NCBI GenBank assembly: GCA_031262135.1
Contig: JAISIG010000010.1
Location: 1 to 19,416, forward strand
Direction: 5' to 3'
DNA from: Endomicrobium sp.
Lineage (GTDB): Bacteria; Elusimicrobiota; Endomicrobiia; Endomicrobiales; Endomicrobiaceae
Length of the DNA stretch: 19,416 bases
Positions 16,267 through 19,416 of this stretch are shown here, piece by piece. Below the pieces are notes generated by a model. That model had not been told where the DNA came from and did not search any database. It saw only the letters and a list, made by a program, of their open reading frames with translations. Position 1 is the stretch's first letter. Each line of letters starts with the position of its first letter. The position numbers and the translations under genes are program-made.

Positions 16267-16779
16267 TCAAACTTGTTTATGCAGTTTTTTTTTAATATAA
16301 AGTTGTTTATATGTTGTTAAATAATCTATAAATAATATCGAATTAAGATGATCTACCTCATGCTGAATAATTCTAGCAAATAACCCCGTAGCATCCATAA
16401 TATTTTCATTACAACTATTGATATCAATATATTTGCAAGATATTTTATTGTGTCTGTGTATAACTTCATATATTCCAGGAATTGATAAACATCCTTCTTC
16501 AGCACTATTAAGATTGTTAGATTTAAAAATAATTTTTGGGTTAATCATAATAATTTGCTTAAAATGATCATTAGGATTTACAACAATGCATAAATTTAGT
16601 AATATTCCAACTTGTGGAGCTGCAATTCCTATCCCAGCAGCTAATTTCATAGTATCTATCATATTATATGCTATTGTTTGTATGGTCTTTCTATTATAAC
16701 TTATATCTGATAATGATATATCTTTTGGTTTAGTTCTTAGTATTGAATTTCCGTATTTAATGATATCAAGCTTTGCCAT
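16267..16779 (-). CDS. def: Peptide deformylase
   Basis: Def is a metalloenzyme that removes the formyl group from new proteins. The 170-residue protein keeps all three signatures: GIGIAAPQ at 49-56, EGCLS at 95-99 with the metal-binding cysteine, and QHEVDHL at 139-145 with the two metal histidines and catalytic glutamate. Length is typical. The start is the ATG at 16779. No Shine-Dalgarno sequence precedes it; the best promoter ends ten bases away, so the transcript may have almost no leader. It ends in TGA. It is the first gene of the 11-gene leftward run and faces away from the Ogg2 gene 38 bases away. Confidence 0.97.
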   Translation of the reverse strand: MAKLDIIKYGNSILRTKPKDISLSDISYNRKTIQTIAYNMIDTMKLAAGIGIAAPQVGILLNLCIVVNPNDHFKQIIMINPKIIFKSNNLNSAEEGCLSIPGIYEVIHRHNKISCKYIDINSCNENIMDATGLFARIIQHEVDHLNSILFIDYLTTYKQLYIKKKLHKQV

Positions 16780-16789
16780 TAGAACTAAT

Positions 16790-16818
16790 ATTGTACCAAT
16801 TTACTAATAAGGTTTCAA
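16790..16818 (-). promoter_or_regulatory. Candidate promoter of def and the 11-gene run
   Basis: The minus strand reads TTGAAA (16818-16813), 17 bases, then TACAAT (16795-16790), one of the best -35/-10 pairs in the window. Transcription would start near 16783, only three to five bases before the def ATG. The -35 box touches the start codon of the divergent Ogg2 gene (16818). Confidence 0.45.
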
Positions 16819-17513
16819 TGAAAAATTATAATTTTATACAACAAAAATTTTTTAAAATTTATAGATACAAAAAACCACAAAGTGTTGGTTGCTTAAAAAA
16901 ACTTTGGTTGCAAAATTATCATATTTTTAACCAGAAAAATCAATATTTTCACCAAATATGGAAATATTCTACAGACACAGAACTCTTTAGTGAACTCATT
17001 TTTTGCATATTAACTCCACAAAGTAAAGCTAAACTATGCTGGGAGGCTACCAAGTTGCTACATGATAGAATAAATAATATAACTATTATGAATATTCTGA
17101 ATAGTATAAAACATATTCGTTTTAAAAATAGAAAAGCGAAATATATTATACAAGCCAAAAAATTTTTTACCTTAAATGAAACATTAAATGTTAGATCTCA
17201 GCTACAACATTTTTATAATATATATAAACTAAGAGAATGGTTAGTAAATAATGTTAAAGGAATAGGATACAAAGAGGCAAGTCATTTTTTAAGAAATATA
17301 GGGCTGGGAGATAACTTGGCTATTTTAGATAGACACATACTAAAAAATTTGAAATATTTTAATGTTATAGATAGTGTTCCACTACTTATAACAAAAAATA
17401 TATATTTCATAATAGAGAACAAAATGCAATCTTTTTCAAGAAACATTAAAATACCCATGTCTCATTTAGATATGCTTTTTTGGGGCATAGAAACAGGAAT
17501 AATATTTAAATAA
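16818..17513 (+). CDS. 8-oxoguanine DNA glycosylase/AP lyase, Ogg2 type
   Basis: The protein belongs to the helix-hairpin-helix GPD superfamily of base-excision glycosylases that remove oxidised guanine and cut the abasic site. It resembles the Ogg2 group known from archaea and Thermotoga-like bacteria: an ELIFCILTPQSKA segment at 59-71, the hairpin VKGIGYKEASHFLRNIG with catalytic Lys152, and ILDRHIL with catalytic Asp171. There is no C-terminal iron-sulfur cysteine set, unlike Nth. I chose the ATG at 16818 (231 residues) because AAGG lies six bases before it and Ogg2 proteins are about 205-240 long; a TTG at 16773 would add 15 residues and overlap def. It stands alone, ending 13 bases before a strong terminator. 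The subfamily call is from motif memory and less certain than the superfamily. Confidence 0.82.
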   Translation: MKNYNFIQQKFFKIYRYKKPQSVGCLKKLWLQNYHIFNQKNQYFHQIWKYSTDTELFSELIFCILTPQSKAKLCWEATKLLHDRINNITIMNILNSIKHIRFKNRKAKYIIQAKKFFTLNETLNVRSQLQHFYNIYKLREWLVNNVKGIGYKEASHFLRNIGLGDNLAILDRHILKNLKYFNVIDSVPLLITKNIYFIIENKMQSFSRNIKIPMSHLDMLFWGIETGIIFK

Positions 17514-17526
17514 TAAAGATAAGATA

Positions 17527-17566
17527 AAAAAAAACAACAAGAAAAACTTTTCTTGTTGTTTTTTTT
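17527..17566. terminator. Bidirectional intrinsic terminator
   Basis: A perfect inverted repeat pairs 17527-17545 with 17548-17566. The core CAACAAGAAAA / TTTTCTTGTTG has several G-C pairs and is flanked by eight A on the left and eight T on the right, so either strand reads as a hairpin followed by a U tract. It lies between the convergent Ogg2 gene (stop at 17513) and groEL (stop at 17599) and should end both transcripts. It is the clearest intrinsic terminator in the window. Confidence 0.88.
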
Positions 17567-17598
17567 ATATTCTACTTCTAACCTTTTATTTTATTTCA

Positions 17599-19239
<1,641 letters not shown>

Positions 19240-19245
19240 TCATAA

Positions 19246-19250
19246 CTCCT
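19246..19250 (-). promoter_or_regulatory. groEL ribosome binding site
   Basis: The minus strand reads AAAGGAG and then nine bases before the groEL ATG. It is a clear Shine-Dalgarno sequence in a genome where several genes have weak or none, matching high expected GroEL synthesis. Confidence 0.7.
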
Positions 19251-19281
19251 TTCTTTAATAGTTAAAATAAATAACAACTTC

Positions 19282-19416
19282 CTATTCAATTATCCCTAAG
19301 ATATCATCTTGTGACATAATGAGATAATCTATATCATCAATTTTAACTTCAGTTCCAGAATATTTACCAAATAAAATTTTATCTCCTTTCTTTACTTCAA
19401 AAGGTATAATTTTTCC
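19282..19416 (-). CDS. groES: 10 kDa co-chaperonin GroES (3' part only)
   Basis: The gene runs off the right edge; the window holds the last 44 codons and the TAG stop at 19282-19284. The visible residues, from [20 protein letters not shown] through [22 protein letters not shown], are the typical C-terminal half of GroES: the [13 protein letters not shown] strand and the final DILGI. GroES caps the GroEL ring and should be co-transcribed with it, 45 bases upstream. The mobile loop and any promoter or CIRCE-type heat-shock element lie beyond the window. Confidence 0.97.
   Translation of the reverse strand, partial: GKIIPFEVKKGDKILFGKYSGTEVKIDDIDYLIMSQDDILGIIE

Overview
The window is an AT-rich (by eye roughly 27-30% G+C), densely packed stretch of bacterial chromosome made almost entirely of conserved housekeeping genes. 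There are 21 intact protein genes, a partial groES at the right edge, one tRNA gene and a possible scrap of a membrane-protein gene at the left edge. No mobile element, phage gene, CRISPR array, toxin-antitoxin pair or defence gene was seen. TGA ends rsmI, def and trxB, so the standard bacterial code applies.

Small intergenic gaps, AT bias, shortened proteins (5' nuclease-only PolA, BirA without its C-terminal domain, short RsmI) and altered cofactor sites suggest a reduced genome, probably a host-associated or endosymbiotic bacterium. The order polA'-coaE-rho-rpmE-prfA-prmC-murA resembles, from memory, lineages such as Desulfuromonadota, Deferribacterota and Elusimicrobiota. Clostridia usually place prmC before prfA. 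This is a hint only; I cannot name the organism.

Layout. 1-129: possible 3' end of a membrane-protein gene, then overlapping dyads and a candidate promoter. 130-1891 (+): nadC, birA and a YbaB/EbfC gene. 1936-6790 (-): rsmI, argC, argJ, tsaC (Sua5/YrdC) and glyA, read right to left. 6791-6878: divergent promoter region. 6879-7636 (+): nth and tRNA-CAT (Met). 7651-16779 (-): an 11-gene run read right to left, def, fmt, trxA, trxB, polA', coaE, rho, rpmE, prfA, prmC, murA. 16818-17513 (+): an Ogg2-type 8-oxoguanine glycosylase. 17527-17566: a strong bidirectional terminator. 17599-19416 (-): groEL and the 3' end of groES.

Functionally the window covers NAD and CoA synthesis, biotin attachment, one-carbon metabolism, two arginine-pathway enzymes, peptidoglycan precursor commitment, translation initiation and termination with N-terminal processing, tRNA and rRNA modification, transcription termination, base-excision repair, thioredoxin redox chemistry and protein folding.

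The most interesting signals are subtle: a thioredoxin reductase that has lost both NADPH-binding motifs (suggesting a ferredoxin-type or other electron donor) beside a thioredoxin with an atypical active site; an endonuclease III in which one iron-sulfur cysteine is histidine; an ArgJ with five extra residues at its self-cleavage site; and two operon-first genes, nadC and def, whose best promoters would give almost leaderless transcripts. I found no clearly new multigene system.
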